This document shows positions 23,877-33,524 of a stretch of DNA of 64,000 nt, in pieces; within the stretch, counting starts at the first letter, position 1, and each line of letters opens with the position of its first letter. The stretch comes from RUG14199 sp964629225 (lineage in GTDB: Bacteria > Bacillota > Clostridia > Oscillospirales > CAG-272). The position numbers were made by a program, and so were the translations under genes. The stretch lies in assembly GCA_964629225.1 (NCBI GenBank), contig CAZVQC010000004.1, positions 1 through 64,000 on the forward strand, given 5' to 3'. Below the pieces are notes generated by a model. It had not been told where the DNA came from. It saw nothing but the letters and a program-made list of their open reading frames with translations, and ran no database searches.

Positions 23877-24519
23877 CGTCCGTGGAAGCGGAAGTTACTA
23901 TATTTTGAAGGTGATATCCACCGAAACGGGAGACGTTGAGCAGTTTACGGTGGCAAAGGAGCTTTATGAGCTGCCTGTCACAAAGAAACTGGATGAGACG
24001 GAGTATCTGCACCTGAAGGAAGCGTCGGCGAAGACCGCTGCGGTGAAAAAAGCGCTTGATATCATTTCAAGGTCGCTGAACAGCCGCTCAAATCTTGAAA
24101 AGAAGCTCCGCTTTGAACACGGCATGGAAAGAGAAGATGCAGCTTTTGCTGCGGATTATGTGACGAAACGGGGGTATCTTGACGAGGTATCTCAGGCGGA
24201 GAGAGAGGCTTGGCTATCCCTTTGCAAGGGCAGAGGAAAGATGCGTATCGTGGCAGATCTTCGCATGAAGGGCTATTCGGGAGACGTGGCGAGAAGCGCC
24301 GCAGATTCCATCGATGACAGCGAATATTTCGCCGCCCTTAAAAAGATGATCGAAAAGAGGGTCGCAAGAAGGCCGCTTCCGCCGGAAAAGAAGAAAAAAC
24401 TGACGACAGCGCTCATGAGAGCGGGACACAGCCTGCCGGATATCAAAAAAGCGTACTGCCTCCTTCTGCCGGAGGGTGGCGGTGAGTTCTCGGAGGGAGA
24501 AACAGAAGATGAGTATTAA
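23860..24519 (+). CDS. recX: RecA regulator RecX
   Basis: RecX binds RecA and modulates or blocks its filament. The 219-residue product has the three-helix repeat pattern of RecX: ISRSLNSRSNLEKKLR near 70, VTKRGYLDE near 100, and RIVADLRMKGYSGDVARSAAD near 125-150. GGAGG at 23850-23854 sets the ATG at 23860, which lies inside recF, and the 3' end overlaps rimO by 11 bases, so the three are tightly coupled. The N-terminal 60 residues resemble the beta-strand region found in Gram-positive RecX. Confidence 0.9.
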   Translation: MFVLNDVRGSGSYYILKVISTETGDVEQFTVAKELYELPVTKKLDETEYLHLKEASAKTAAVKKALDIISRSLNSRSNLEKKLRFEHGMEREDAAFAADYVTKRGYLDEVSQAEREAWLSLCKGRGKMRIVADLRMKGYSGDVARSAADSIDDSEYFAALKKMIEKRVARRPLPPEKKKKLTTALMRAGHSLPDIKKAYCLLLPEGGGEFSEGETEDEY

Positions 24520-25843
24520 AGTCGGATTCGTATCCTTGGGATGCGCAAAGAACTTAATGGACACAGAAGTGATGCTTCACCATGTCGCAGAGGCGGGGTA
24601 TGAGATAACTCCGGACGAGACTGAGGCGGACGTTGTCATCGTCAATACCTGCGCCTTCATCGAGAGCGCAAAGAAAGAGGCCATCGACAACATCCTTGAT
24701 ATCGCATGGCTCAAAAAGAACCGAAGCCTCAAGGGGATCGTGGTGTGCGGATGTCTCTCCGAGAGATACCGTGACGAGATATTGAAGGAGTTTCCCGAGG
24801 TGGATGCGGTCCTCGGAACGGGAAGCATCCACAGCATTAACGAGGCTATTGCAGAAGTGCTCAAGGGAAAGAGATATTCAAGGTTCGATGACCAAGAAAA
24901 GATAGATTTCGGCGGAGACCGCGCAGTAACTACGGGAGATGCCTTTGCGTACATTAAGATCTCCGAGGGATGCAGAAACCGCTGTGCATACTGCGCCATT
25001 CCGTCCATTAGGGGCAATTTTCGCTCAAGATCCATGGAGAGCATCATAAAAGAGGCAAAGGATCTCGATGCTCTCGGTATCAAGGAGCTTGTGGTGATAG
25101 CGCAGGATACCACCTGCTACGGGATCGATCTTTACGGCGAGTACAAACTGCCGGAGCTGCTCCGAAAAATAACAGAAGAAACGAAGATACCGTGGATAAG
25201 AGTGCTTTACTGTTATCCCGATAAGATAACCGATGAATTTGTGAAAGAGATGCGGGACAATCCGAGGATCGTGAAGTACATCGATCTTCCGATCCAACAT
25301 ATCTCGGACAGGATGCTGACCGCCATGAACCGACACGGTGACAGCACTTGCATCAAGGATGCGATAGAGCGGCTTCGCACCGTTCCCGGCATCGTCATTA
25401 GGACCACAGCAATAGTGGGCTTCCCCGGTGAGACGGAGGAGGATTTCTCCGAGCTTTGCGAGTTCGTTTTGGATGCAAGGTTCGAGAGGTTCGGCGCCTT
25501 CACTTATTCAAGGGAGGAGAACACCCCCGCTTACAGCATGGATGGACAGATAGACGAGCAGGTGAAGCAGGACAGATACGACATTTTGATGAAGCATCAG
25601 CTTTCAGTTTCCGAGGAATTCAATAAGTCAATGATCGGACGGGAGCTTGACGTTCTCTGTGAGGATTTCGATCCGGTAAGCGAGGCATTCGTCGGCAGGA
25701 GTTACATGGATGCTCCCGATATCGACGGGAAGGTCTTTTTTACCTCGGAAAAGGGAGAGACCTTCAAAGAGGGCGACTTTGTAAGAGTGAAGATCACCGA
25801 GGCACTTGATTACGATCTTGTGGGAAAGGCTGTCGGTAACTGA
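24509..25843 (+). CDS. rimO: ribosomal protein S12 methylthiotransferase RimO
   Basis: RimO is a radical-SAM enzyme that methylthiolates an aspartate of ribosomal protein S12. The 444-residue product has an N-terminal domain with three cysteines (SLGCAKN, NTCAFIE and GCLSER), the radical-SAM CRNRCAYC motif near 150 and a C-terminal TRAM domain. SLGCAKNLMDTE is diagnostic for RimO over MiaB. The ATG at 24509 has GGAGGGAG ten bases upstream and overlaps the recX stop. Confidence 0.95.
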   Translation: MSIKVGFVSLGCAKNLMDTEVMLHHVAEAGYEITPDETEADVVIVNTCAFIESAKKEAIDNILDIAWLKKNRSLKGIVVCGCLSERYRDEILKEFPEVDAVLGTGSIHSINEAIAEVLKGKRYSRFDDQEKIDFGGDRAVTTGDAFAYIKISEGCRNRCAYCAIPSIRGNFRSRSMESIIKEAKDLDALGIKELVVIAQDTTCYGIDLYGEYKLPELLRKITEETKIPWIRVLYCYPDKITDEFVKEMRDNPRIVKYIDLPIQHISDRMLTAMNRHGDSTCIKDAIERLRTVPGIVIRTTAIVGFPGETEEDFSELCEFVLDARFERFGAFTYSREENTPAYSMDGQIDEQVKQDRYDILMKHQLSVSEEFNKSMIGRELDVLCEDFDPVSEAFVGRSYMDAPDIDGKVFFTSEKGETFKEGDFVRVKITEALDYDLVGKAVGN

Positions 25844-25847
25844 TCCC

Positions 25848-26633
25848 GTGACGGTAGACATCTTATTTTCCGGGAGCAGCGGCAATTGCACCTTGGTAAG
25901 AAGCAAAGAGACGGCGATATTGATCGATGCGGGACGAAGTTCAAAAGTGATCTCTGAAAAACTCGTCGCCCTTGGAGTGACTCCGGCGGAGATTGCGGCG
26001 GTATTCGTGACCCACGAACACAGCGACCACATCTCCGCTCTTGACGTGTTCTCATCGGCAAACCATGTCCCTATCCACATTACCGAAAAGAGTTTTCGGT
26101 GCATTTCGAAAAAGAACAGGTTATGCTTTGATGCGGAACTTCATCCGACGGAGTTTTCCGAACGAGTCAGAGATCTGACCGTTCGAAGTTTCCCCGTGCC
26201 GCACGACAGCGCCTGCAATGTGGGGTATGTTATCAGCGATACCAATGGTGACACTGTCGGTATCGTGACCGACATGGGAGAGGTAACGGAGAGAGCTATT
26301 AAGGAACTTTCCTCTTGCAGACGGGCGATAATAGAAGCAAATCACGATGTGGAGATGGTGCGTAGCGGCCCCTATCCTTACATTCTCAAGGCACGGATAC
26401 TCTCCGGCGGAGGACACCTTTCAAACGAAGCCTGCGCCGACCTTGCCGTGAGGCTGGCAGAGGCGGGTTGCAGAGGCGTTGCGTTGTCACATCTGTCGGC
26501 AGAAAATAACACGCCGAATACCGCTTTACAATGCGTCAGAGAGGCACTTGATGCGTCGGGTCATGCCGATGTGTTCGTCTCGGTCTCATCGAGAGATCTC
26601 ACCGTCCGTGTTCCGGAGGCAGTTGAATGTTGA
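25848..26633 (+). CDS. walJ: metallo-beta-lactamase-fold hydrolase, WalJ/YycJ-like
   Basis: The 261-residue product is a metallo-beta-lactamase-fold protein of the WalJ (YycJ) group, starting VTVDILFSGSSGNCT and bearing THEHSDH near 65 as metal ligands. WalJ is a nuclease-like protein linked to coordination of replication and division in Bacillota. A GTG at 25848 gives the family N-terminus but has a weak ribosome site; an in-frame TTG at 25806 is the alternative. The walKR two-component genes usually beside it are absent here. It overlaps rlmH by seven bases. Confidence 0.85.
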   Translation: MTVDILFSGSSGNCTLVRSKETAILIDAGRSSKVISEKLVALGVTPAEIAAVFVTHEHSDHISALDVFSSANHVPIHITEKSFRCISKKNRLCFDAELHPTEFSERVRDLTVRSFPVPHDSACNVGYVISDTNGDTVGIVTDMGEVTERAIKELSSCRRAIIEANHDVEMVRSGPYPYILKARILSGGGHLSNEACADLAVRLAEAGCRGVALSHLSAENNTPNTALQCVREALDASGHADVFVSVSSRDLTVRVPEAVEC

Positions 26634-27109
26634 AGATAAAGATCATTACGGTGGGGGCACTTTCGGAAAAGCACTGGAAGGATGCCTGTGCCGAATATCG
26701 GAAACGGCTCTCGGCAAAGGCGGATCTTGAGGAGATACAGCTCAAGGAGGAGCCGCTTTCAAAGAATCCGTCGGCGGGAGAGATAAAAAAGGCACTCGAT
26801 GTGGAGGGAGAGAGGATCCTTGCAGAGATCCCGAAGCGTGCTATGGCAGTTTCTTTGTGCGTTGAGGGAAAACAATATTCATCGGAGGCGCTGGCGGGAA
26901 TAATAGGAGATGCCGCAGTATCCGGTGTCAGCGAGATATGCTTCGTAATTGGGTCATCCTACGGGTTGTCCGACAGAGTAAAGAGTGCATCAAGGCTGAA
27001 ACTGTCCATGTCGGCGCTCACTTTTCCCCATCAACTGGCAAGAGTGATGCTCTATGAGACCGTCTATCGGTCTTTTACCATCCTCGGCGGCGAAAAATAC
27101 CACAAATGA
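26627..27109 (+). CDS. rlmH: 23S rRNA pseudouridine-1915 N3-methyltransferase RlmH
   Basis: RlmH is a SPOUT methyltransferase that modifies pseudouridine 1915 in 23S rRNA helix 69. The 160-residue product has the family start MLKIKIITVG, the knot segment FVIGSSYGLSD near 107 and the C-terminal SALTFPHQLARVMLYETVYRSFTILGGEKYHK region ending in the conserved Tyr-His. GGAGG lies seven bases before the ATG. The walJ-rlmH neighbourhood is conserved in Bacillota. Confidence 0.96.
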   Translation: MLKIKIITVGALSEKHWKDACAEYRKRLSAKADLEEIQLKEEPLSKNPSAGEIKKALDVEGERILAEIPKRAMAVSLCVEGKQYSSEALAGIIGDAAVSGVSEICFVIGSSYGLSDRVKSASRLKLSMSALTFPHQLARVMLYETVYRSFTILGGEKYHK

Positions 27110-27330
27110 CAGCGACGGAACCGCATTGTAACGGCTTTTTATCCGAAGTCGACCGGACGGGTCGGTTTCGGTATGGTAACATTCGGAAGTCGGCAAGGAT
27201 CAGATCCAAAAGATCTTTTCCTGTGCGGACTTTGGCAAGATACTTTCTTAATGAAACGATGCCGCCTTTGATACTATTTTTAAGGGCGGTAGGGTAGAAT
27301 AACATCGATAACACCGAAAGGCGAAATGGC

Positions 27331-29370
27331 ATGAAACGACCGAACGTCGATAAGAAACTTAATATGGCGTCGGAAAACAGCGTCGATAGGGAGAGGGGTC
27401 TTCGACTGCCCGAGAACGAAGGTGTCACTTTCGATAAAGCGGTGCCAAATAGTAATAGGGGCGACGGAGAACCGTTTTTAAAACGGGCATCGGCTGCCGT
27501 CAGAACTTTTGCATTGACGGCCTTAAAGCGTCTCAAAATGTGGTTCTACGGAGAAAAGCCCAATGACGCCACCACAGTTGAGACCTCACGGTGCGGAAGG
27601 GCTTTTGCCGCCGCTTTGACTGTGGCCGTGTTCCTTGTTTTCGGGCTCTATTATCTCGGTGTCTACGACATAGCATTTTTAGACCGACCCGAAGAATGGA
27701 AAGACAACGGCACGAGATTTTTTGAAGCAATGGGGCTTTCGGAAAAGGAACCGGCGAAGCCGCTGATACCTGATGACGGAAGTGGCGAAGAACTTGATCC
27801 CTCGGTGGACAGGATCCCAAGCAAGGACACGGCTCTTGCCGATGTTCCGAGACGGGAGAACACCGGGAAGATCAGCCATACTACGGTCTTCAAGACCTAC
27901 GGTGAGCTGACGGGTGAAGGGTACTACCTTACGGATACCACTTACAGCGAGAGTACCTGCGAGATTGGCCTCATGAACTACCCGTTTTTCCTTCCGGATG
28001 GTTTTTCTTATCGTAACATGAAGGTGAGAAACTGGAGGGTGACGACTTATGATGACGGGCGGGATGCAGTTGTGACCGAGGTCGAGAGCTCCCGTGTCCG
28101 TCCGGCGATCTGGCTCTACATGGGTTATCTTTTTTATGATGACGGCGGAAGTGCGCTCTATCTTTCCGACAGCTACGGAAATATTCTGATGAACTACGAC
28201 TCTGCATTCATCCCGGCATTTGCCAGAAACAGCGACGGTGAGCCACTGTTCTATAACACCGATGAGCGATACGTCAACGCAGGCATCGCTTACGAGACCA
28301 ACGAGCTGGGCGAGGACGTTATAACTCAGGTCAAGGGAGTTCCTGTCAAGGAGAAAAAATACTACCGCCTTTCCGATAACGGAAAATACTTCGTTTCCGA
28401 TGATTATTCGGAGGAGAGGGATGGCAGGGGACTTAACTTTGATTTCACAGCCGACTACGGTCTTTCCGATACCGCCATAATCCGCGCGGGACTCATGTCT
28501 CCGAAGGTGACCACATTCCTTGACGGCACCTTTTCGGTAGTCAACTACATGAGTTGGAACTACTTTTTGAAGGACGATCCGCTGATACCGGATCTTGCGT
28601 CCATTGCCGCAAGTCGTGAGTACTTCGGGTCCCTTTCTGTTGAAGACAAAAAGGCAATTATCGATTCCGGCGAGACCTCGGACGGGGGATACGGAATTGA
28701 CAGTCTCCTCCCTTATTCAGCCGCATTCAACTACAACGGCGGTTACGCCGTAGCGGTGACCGATAATACCGGAGACGATCCAAAATACGAATTCGAAGAG
28801 GTGAGGGTACTCAACACCTACGGTGAGCCCATGTTCGCCTCCAAGAAGACCTACTATAACAAGGACTTCAAGAATTACTGCAGTGACAGATTCCTCCTTC
28901 CTCTTTCGAAGGGAGAGGACAGCATCGGACATCTCTATTTCGACCATGGGCTCTTAAGGCTGAGAAAGGTCAGTTACGACAATTTCCAGCTTGATGAGTT
29001 CGGTGATTACAGAGTCAATTCCGACAGAGACGTGCTCGTCTACCCGAACGGGGAGGAATTCCCGATCCCGAACGGCTACGAACTGAAGGGATACTCGGAC
29101 GGTGTCATGGTGCTCGAAAAGGACGGAAAATACGGCTACATGGACTACAGAGGCAAGTGGATAGCGGAGCCGGAGTATGCCTCGGCATCGCCGTTTCACG
29201 GAGGAATAGGAGTGCTTGAGACCGAAAGCGGGGTCTGCGGTGCCGTCAATACCGACGGAGGCCTTGTGATCCCCTTCAAGTACAGCTATATCCAGAGCCG
29301 TTCCGACAGTCTCATTGCCGCATATTCCGAGTCATCGGGGTGGCAGATCTACGGAGTTTTTACCAAGTGA
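27331..29370 (+). CDS. membrane-anchored WG-repeat protein
   Basis: The 679-residue product has a charged N-terminal cytoplasmic part (about 1-85), one transmembrane helix (about 90-112, AAALTVAVFLVFGLYYLGV) and a large exterior. The C-terminal third contains at least two WG-type repeats (DGKYGYMDYRGKWIAEPEY and CGAVNTDGGLVIPFKY). The middle, rich in Tyr/Asp, may hold diverged repeats. I know of no defined function for such proteins. It lies alone between rlmH and mnmG; the 221-base gap upstream has no clear promoter. Another ATG at 27364 is possible but the region is needed for the same topology either way. Confidence 0.8.
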   Translation: MKRPNVDKKLNMASENSVDRERGLRLPENEGVTFDKAVPNSNRGDGEPFLKRASAAVRTFALTALKRLKMWFYGEKPNDATTVETSRCGRAFAAALTVAVFLVFGLYYLGVYDIAFLDRPEEWKDNGTRFFEAMGLSEKEPAKPLIPDDGSGEELDPSVDRIPSKDTALADVPRRENTGKISHTTVFKTYGELTGEGYYLTDTTYSESTCEIGLMNYPFFLPDGFSYRNMKVRNWRVTTYDDGRDAVVTEVESSRVRPAIWLYMGYLFYDDGGSALYLSDSYGNILMNYDSAFIPAFARNSDGEPLFYNTDERYVNAGIAYETNELGEDVITQVKGVPVKEKKYYRLSDNGKYFVSDDYSEERDGRGLNFDFTADYGLSDTAIIRAGLMSPKVTTFLDGTFSVVNYMSWNYFLKDDPLIPDLASIAASREYFGSLSVEDKKAIIDSGETSDGGYGIDSLLPYSAAFNYNGGYAVAVTDNTGDDPKYEFEEVRVLNTYGEPMFASKKTYYNKDFKNYCSDRFLLPLSKGEDSIGHLYFDHGLLRLRKVSYDNFQLDEFGDYRVNSDRDVLVYPNGEEFPIPNGYELKGYSDGVMVLEKDGKYGYMDYRGKWIAEPEYASASPFHGGIGVLETESGVCGAVNTDGGLVIPFKYSYIQSRSDSLIAAYSESSGWQIYGVFTK

Positions 29371-29407
29371 CGGAGAGGCGGTGCCGAAATGAAGCGCCGC
29401 GGAAGAA

Positions 29408-31324
29408 ATGAAAGATAACAGAACGAAACAGTTTGATGTGATAGTAGTCGGCGCGGGGCACGCAGGGATAGAAGCGGCTCTTGCGGCGGCAAGATGCGGT
29501 CTTAAGACAGCTCTTTTTACCGTCAGTCTTGATGCAGTGGCAAATATGCCCTGCAATCCTTCCATAGGAGGCACGGGAAAAGGGCATTTGGTATTTGAGA
29601 TCGACGCTCTCGGCGGAGAGATGGGCTATATTGCCGACATGGCGACCATCCAGTCGAGGACACTGAATACCGGAAAAGGTGCCGCCGTGCGCTCCAAGAG
29701 AGTTCAGGCAGACAGAAAGCGTTATACGGCGCTTATGAAGCACGTTCTTGAGACGACACCGGGACTCTTCCTCATTCAAGGGGAAGTGACGGATGTGTTG
29801 GTCGATGAAGCGGCAGGCAAAAAGAAGGCGGTGGGAGTCGTTTGTGAGCCGGGAGGAGAACACTATGCCGGCGCCGTTGTGTTATCCACCGGAACTTATC
29901 TCGGCGGTACTACCCATGTTGGAAGAGTTCAAAGAAGGAGCGGCCCCGACGGAATGCTTCCGGCGACGTCGTTGACCACGTCCCTTGAAAAGCACGGGAT
30001 TTCACTTCAAAGATTCAAGACTGGGACTCCTCCCAGGATCAATCGGCGGTCGATAGATTTCGATGCTCTTGAGCTTCAGTGGGGAGAGGATCTAATAACT
30101 CCCTTTTCCGTTAGGACCGACAGCGAGAGGCTCAATTCGATAGAGCAGGTGCCCTGTCACATCGTCTATACTAACGAAAATACCCACCGGGTGATACGGG
30201 ACAATATCCATCTGTCCCCCTTGTACTCCGGTCAGATCCACGGAACCGGCCCCAGATACTGTCCCAGCATTGAGGACAAGGTGGTGCGTTTTGCGGAAAA
30301 GGAACGGCATCAGCTTTTTGTGGAACCGATGGGACTCGATACCGACGAGATCTACCTTCAGGGCTTTTCATCCTCCCTTCCGGCAGAGGTGCAGTATGAG
30401 ATGCTGAGGACCCTGAAAGGTTTTGAAAACGCCGAGATAATGCGCTACGCTTACGCTATCGAGTACGATTGCATCGATCCGACACAGCTTGATGGAACTC
30501 TTGAGTTCAAGGAGATAGAAGGTCTCTTCGGCGCGGGGCAGTTCAACGGTTCTTCCGGATATGAGGAAGCGGCTTGCCAAGGACTTGTTGCGGGAATGAA
30601 TGCGGCGTGCAAGGTGAAGGGCATGGACGGGATAGTTCTGCCCAGATACTCCTCCTACATAGGAACTCTTATCGATGACCTTGTGACGAAGGGAACGGCA
30701 GAGCCCTACCGTATCATGACCTCCCGTTCGGAATTCCGCCTTCTTTTAAGACAGGACAACGCGGAGCATCGACTTGCAGACTACGCCCGAAAGGCGGGGC
30801 TCATCGATGAGAAAAGATACTCCGAGTACAAGGTGAGACGGGGCGAGATAGAAGGCGAGATCGAAAGGCTCAAACACAGGACCCTGCCCCCAAGCGAGGC
30901 GGTGAACGGAATGTTGACAGAGGCGGGAAGCACTCCCATTTCCACCGGAACGAAGGAAGCGGAGATACTTCGCAGACCCCAGATAGAATACGAGATGCTT
31001 GAAAAGGTGGACGGGGATATGCCGAGGATGTCTCCCTTTGCAAAACTCGCAGTCCAGACGGAGATAAAATATGAAGGCTACGTAAAAAGGCAATTGGACG
31101 AGGCAAAAAAACAGGAAAAGCTTGAGAACAAAAGGATCCCGGATGACATTGACTACGAGAGGATCGGGGGGCTGCGCATCGAGGCGGTGCAAAAACTGTC
31201 GAAGATACGTCCCGCATCCATCGGTCAGGCATCTCGGATATCCGGTGTCAGCCCGGCTGATATGTCGGTTTTGATAATTTACCTGACGGTAAAAAAGAAT
31301 GAAGATAAAAACGAAGACGAGTAA
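29408..31324 (+). CDS. mnmG: tRNA uridine-34 carboxymethylaminomethyl synthesis enzyme MnmG (GidA)
   Basis: MnmG, with MnmE, modifies wobble U34 of several tRNAs using FAD and methylenetetrahydrofolate. The 638-residue product has the FAD-binding GAGHAGIEAALAAARCG near 12-28, PCNPSIGGTGKGHL near 46 and GQFNGSSGYEEAACQG near 375, all diagnostic. The ribosome site is weak. mnmE is about 12 kb away on the other strand; rsmG is absent, so the classical mnmE-mnmG-rsmG-noc-parA order is broken. Confidence 0.96.
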   Translation: MKDNRTKQFDVIVVGAGHAGIEAALAAARCGLKTALFTVSLDAVANMPCNPSIGGTGKGHLVFEIDALGGEMGYIADMATIQSRTLNTGKGAAVRSKRVQADRKRYTALMKHVLETTPGLFLIQGEVTDVLVDEAAGKKKAVGVVCEPGGEHYAGAVVLSTGTYLGGTTHVGRVQRRSGPDGMLPATSLTTSLEKHGISLQRFKTGTPPRINRRSIDFDALELQWGEDLITPFSVRTDSERLNSIEQVPCHIVYTNENTHRVIRDNIHLSPLYSGQIHGTGPRYCPSIEDKVVRFAEKERHQLFVEPMGLDTDEIYLQGFSSSLPAEVQYEMLRTLKGFENAEIMRYAYAIEYDCIDPTQLDGTLEFKEIEGLFGAGQFNGSSGYEEAACQGLVAGMNAACKVKGMDGIVLPRYSSYIGTLIDDLVTKGTAEPYRIMTSRSEFRLLLRQDNAEHRLADYARKAGLIDEKRYSEYKVRRGEIEGEIERLKHRTLPPSEAVNGMLTEAGSTPISTGTKEAEILRRPQIEYEMLEKVDGDMPRMSPFAKLAVQTEIKYEGYVKRQLDEAKKQEKLENKRIPDDIDYERIGGLRIEAVQKLSKIRPASIGQASRISGVSPADMSVLIIYLTVKKNEDKNEDE

Positions 31325-31341
31325 GAAAGAAAGGTGAAAAA

Positions 31342-31599
31342 ATGAGCAAGGAAAAGAACCAAAAGACCCAGACTTTCTCCATTCACGAGGAGAAGGAGAT
31401 GTCCATGAAGGAGGTGCTCTCGGCAGTGTACGAAGCGCTTCAGGAGAAGGGGTATGACCCCATCAATCAGCTTGTGGGCTACATTATTTCCGAGGACCCG
31501 ACTTACATTACCAACCACAACAATGCAAGGGGACTCATCAGGAAGCTGGACCGTGATGAATTGATGGGAGAACTCATCAAGAACTATCTCAACGTCTGA
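31342..31599 (+). CDS. ireB: IreB-family regulatory phosphoprotein
   Basis: The 85-residue product is a typical IreB (YrzL, DUF965) protein with GYDPINQLVGYIISEDPTYI and NARGLIRKLDRDELMGELIKNYL. In Enterococcus IreB is phosphorylated by the PASTA kinase IreK near its N-terminal threonines and influences cephalosporin resistance; threonines in KTQTFS here fit. Its TGA overlaps the next gene's ATG. Kinase and phosphatase genes are not in the window. Confidence 0.9.
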   Translation: MSKEKNQKTQTFSIHEEKEMSMKEVLSAVYEALQEKGYDPINQLVGYIISEDPTYITNHNNARGLIRKLDRDELMGELIKNYLNV

Positions 31600-32570
31600 T
31601 GCAAAAGCTTCCTGTAGTCAAGCTGACGGAGAACATCGAGGTGACAAGGCTCTGCATCGGCTCACTGACTGTGAGTCCGATGCAGGCGGCTCTACCCCTT
31701 GAAAGAGCGGCAGAGGTGCTCGCCTACGCCTTCGACAGGGGGATAAATTTCACCGATACGGCACAGTACTACGAGAATTATCCCATCATTAAAGCTGCTC
31801 TTGACAGGGCAAGAGCCCCGGAAAATGTCGTGATCTCCACCAAGACCTACGCTTACTCAAGAGAGGGAGCGATCGAGGCCGTGGAGGAGGCGAGACGGGA
31901 ACTTGACCGAGACGTGATCGATATCTTCATGCTCCACGAGCAGGAGTCATATGAGACCTTGAGAGGGCACATGGAAGCCCTTGACTATCTTTTCGAGTGC
32001 AAGAGCCGAGGGATAGTGTGTGCGGTGGGAGCATCGATGCATCACGTAGCGGCGGTTAGAGGTGTTAGAACACTTTTTGACCGAGGGATCCCCCTTGACG
32101 TGATCCATCCCATCTTCAACAAGGCGGGGATAGGGATCGCAGACGGGAACGTTCTTGAAATGGCAGATGCGATACGTTCGTGCCACGAGGTCGGTATCGG
32201 TGTTTTCGGTATGAAGAGCCTTGCGGGAGGACATCTCTATTCCGATGCGGCGAGTGCTTTTGATTTCGTCCTTGATTCGGGTTTTGTGGATGCAGTCGCC
32301 GTGGGAATGCAATCCGAGGGAGAGGTGGATGCCAATATCCGCTATTTTACCGAGGGCCGATTTTCTCCGGAAGATACGAAGCGCCTTGAACAAAAAAAGA
32401 GAAGGCTCTTTATTGAGGACTATTGCGAAGGTTGCGGCCGCTGTGTGGAAAGATGTGACCGGGGAGCGTTGAGGCTTGAGAACGGACACGCCGCAGTGGA
32501 CAGTGACCGCTGTGTCCTTTGTGCCTATTGCTCGAAGGTCTGCCCGCTGTTTGCGGTCAAAGTTATCTAA
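31599..32570 (+). CDS. aldo/keto reductase with C-terminal two-cluster ferredoxin domain
   Basis: The 323-residue product has an aldo/keto reductase barrel with the catalytic tetrad visible as Asp and Tyr in FTDTAQYYE, Lys in ISTKTY and His in FMLHEQ, and a C-terminal 2x[4Fe-4S] segment CEGCGRCVERC...CVLCAYCSKVC near 280-318. Such fusions occur in anaerobes, where the clusters probably pass electrons. It starts within the ireB stop codon. The substrate is unknown. Confidence 0.87.
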   Translation: MQKLPVVKLTENIEVTRLCIGSLTVSPMQAALPLERAAEVLAYAFDRGINFTDTAQYYENYPIIKAALDRARAPENVVISTKTYAYSREGAIEAVEEARRELDRDVIDIFMLHEQESYETLRGHMEALDYLFECKSRGIVCAVGASMHHVAAVRGVRTLFDRGIPLDVIHPIFNKAGIGIADGNVLEMADAIRSCHEVGIGVFGMKSLAGGHLYSDAASAFDFVLDSGFVDAVAVGMQSEGEVDANIRYFTEGRFSPEDTKRLEQKKRRLFIEDYCEGCGRCVERCDRGALRLENGHAAVDSDRCVLCAYCSKVCPLFAVKVI

Positions 32571-32588
32571 TGAGGAATTGTTTTACCG

Positions 32589-33524
32589 ATGTTGATCTAC
32601 GATCTTAAAAGTGAACGGGAGTGCGAAGAGATTCCGACGGGAGGTTGTTTTGCCCTCGGCTCCTTTGACGGTGTCCATGCGGGACACCGAAGGGTGATCT
32701 CAGAGTCCGTTGCAGAAGCAAAGAAAAGCGGGTGCGAGAGTGTCGTTTGGTGCCTTGCTCCCACCGGTAAAGCAGGAGCCTTTGGCAAAAGGCTGACTCT
32801 TGACGGGGAAAAACGTGCCGTTTTTGCATCTCTCGGTGTCGACAGAGTTATCTTTGAGGATTTTGAGGCGGTGTGCGATATGTCGCCGGAGGATTTTGTA
32901 AGAGACTATCTGCGGAAACTCGGATGCCGATTTGTTGCAACGGGCAGTAATTTCCGATTCGGAAAGGGCACCGCCGCCGATGTGACCGACCTGTCACGGA
33001 TCTGTGCGGAGGGGGGCATTGCCTGCTCCGCTGTGGAGACGGTGACTGCGGACGGGGTCGCGGTATCCTCCACCGTGATAAGGGAGCTTGTGAAAGCGGG
33101 AGACGTGGAAAAGGCTCGCCGTTTTCTTGAGGGAGACTTTTTTATGATGGGTGAGGTGACCCACGGAAGGACGATAGGAAAGACTATCGGTTTTCCCACC
33201 GTCAATTTAAGATTCGAAAACGGAAAGATCATCCCGAAGCACGGAGTCTATTTTACCGAGACCGATATCGGGTGGGAGAGATATCCCTCTGTTACCAACG
33301 TGGGGATAAGACCCACCGTGGGAGGTCATGAATGCCGTGCCGAGACCCATATACTGTCCTTTGATGAGGATCTTTACGGGCGAATGATATCCGTGCGCTT
33401 CAAAAGATTCAGCCGTCCCGAAATGAAGCTGCCGGACAAGCGTGCCCTTCGTGAGATGATAGCAGAGGACGTTTCAAATACAAAACGCTATTTCGAAAAA
33501 GCGGGAGGAGAAAATGAAAGATAG
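32589..33524 (+). CDS. ribF: bifunctional riboflavin kinase/FAD synthetase
   Basis: RibF makes FMN and then FAD from riboflavin. The 311-residue product has the FAD-synthetase nucleotidyl-transferase domain (ALGSFDGVHAGHRRVI near 21, SSTVIRELVKAG near 163) and a C-terminal flavokinase domain with GRTIGKTIGFPTVNL near 195 and HVYFTETD-like strands after. The gene ends 11 bases inside the following carboxypeptidase-like gene, so translation is coupled. Confidence 0.95.
   Translation: MLIYDLKSERECEEIPTGGCFALGSFDGVHAGHRRVISESVAEAKKSGCESVVWCLAPTGKAGAFGKRLTLDGEKRAVFASLGVDRVIFEDFEAVCDMSPEDFVRDYLRKLGCRFVATGSNFRFGKGTAADVTDLSRICAEGGIACSAVETVTADGVAVSSTVIRELVKAGDVEKARRFLEGDFFMMGEVTHGRTIGKTIGFPTVNLRFENGKIIPKHGVYFTETDIGWERYPSVTNVGIRPTVGGHECRAETHILSFDEDLYGRMISVRFKRFSRPEMKLPDKRALREMIAEDVSNTKRYFEKAGGENER

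Noticed and set aside
27106..27297. 63-codon frame between rlmH and the WG-repeat gene
   Set aside because: No family resemblance, no ribosome site and Arg-rich composition typical of a chance frame.
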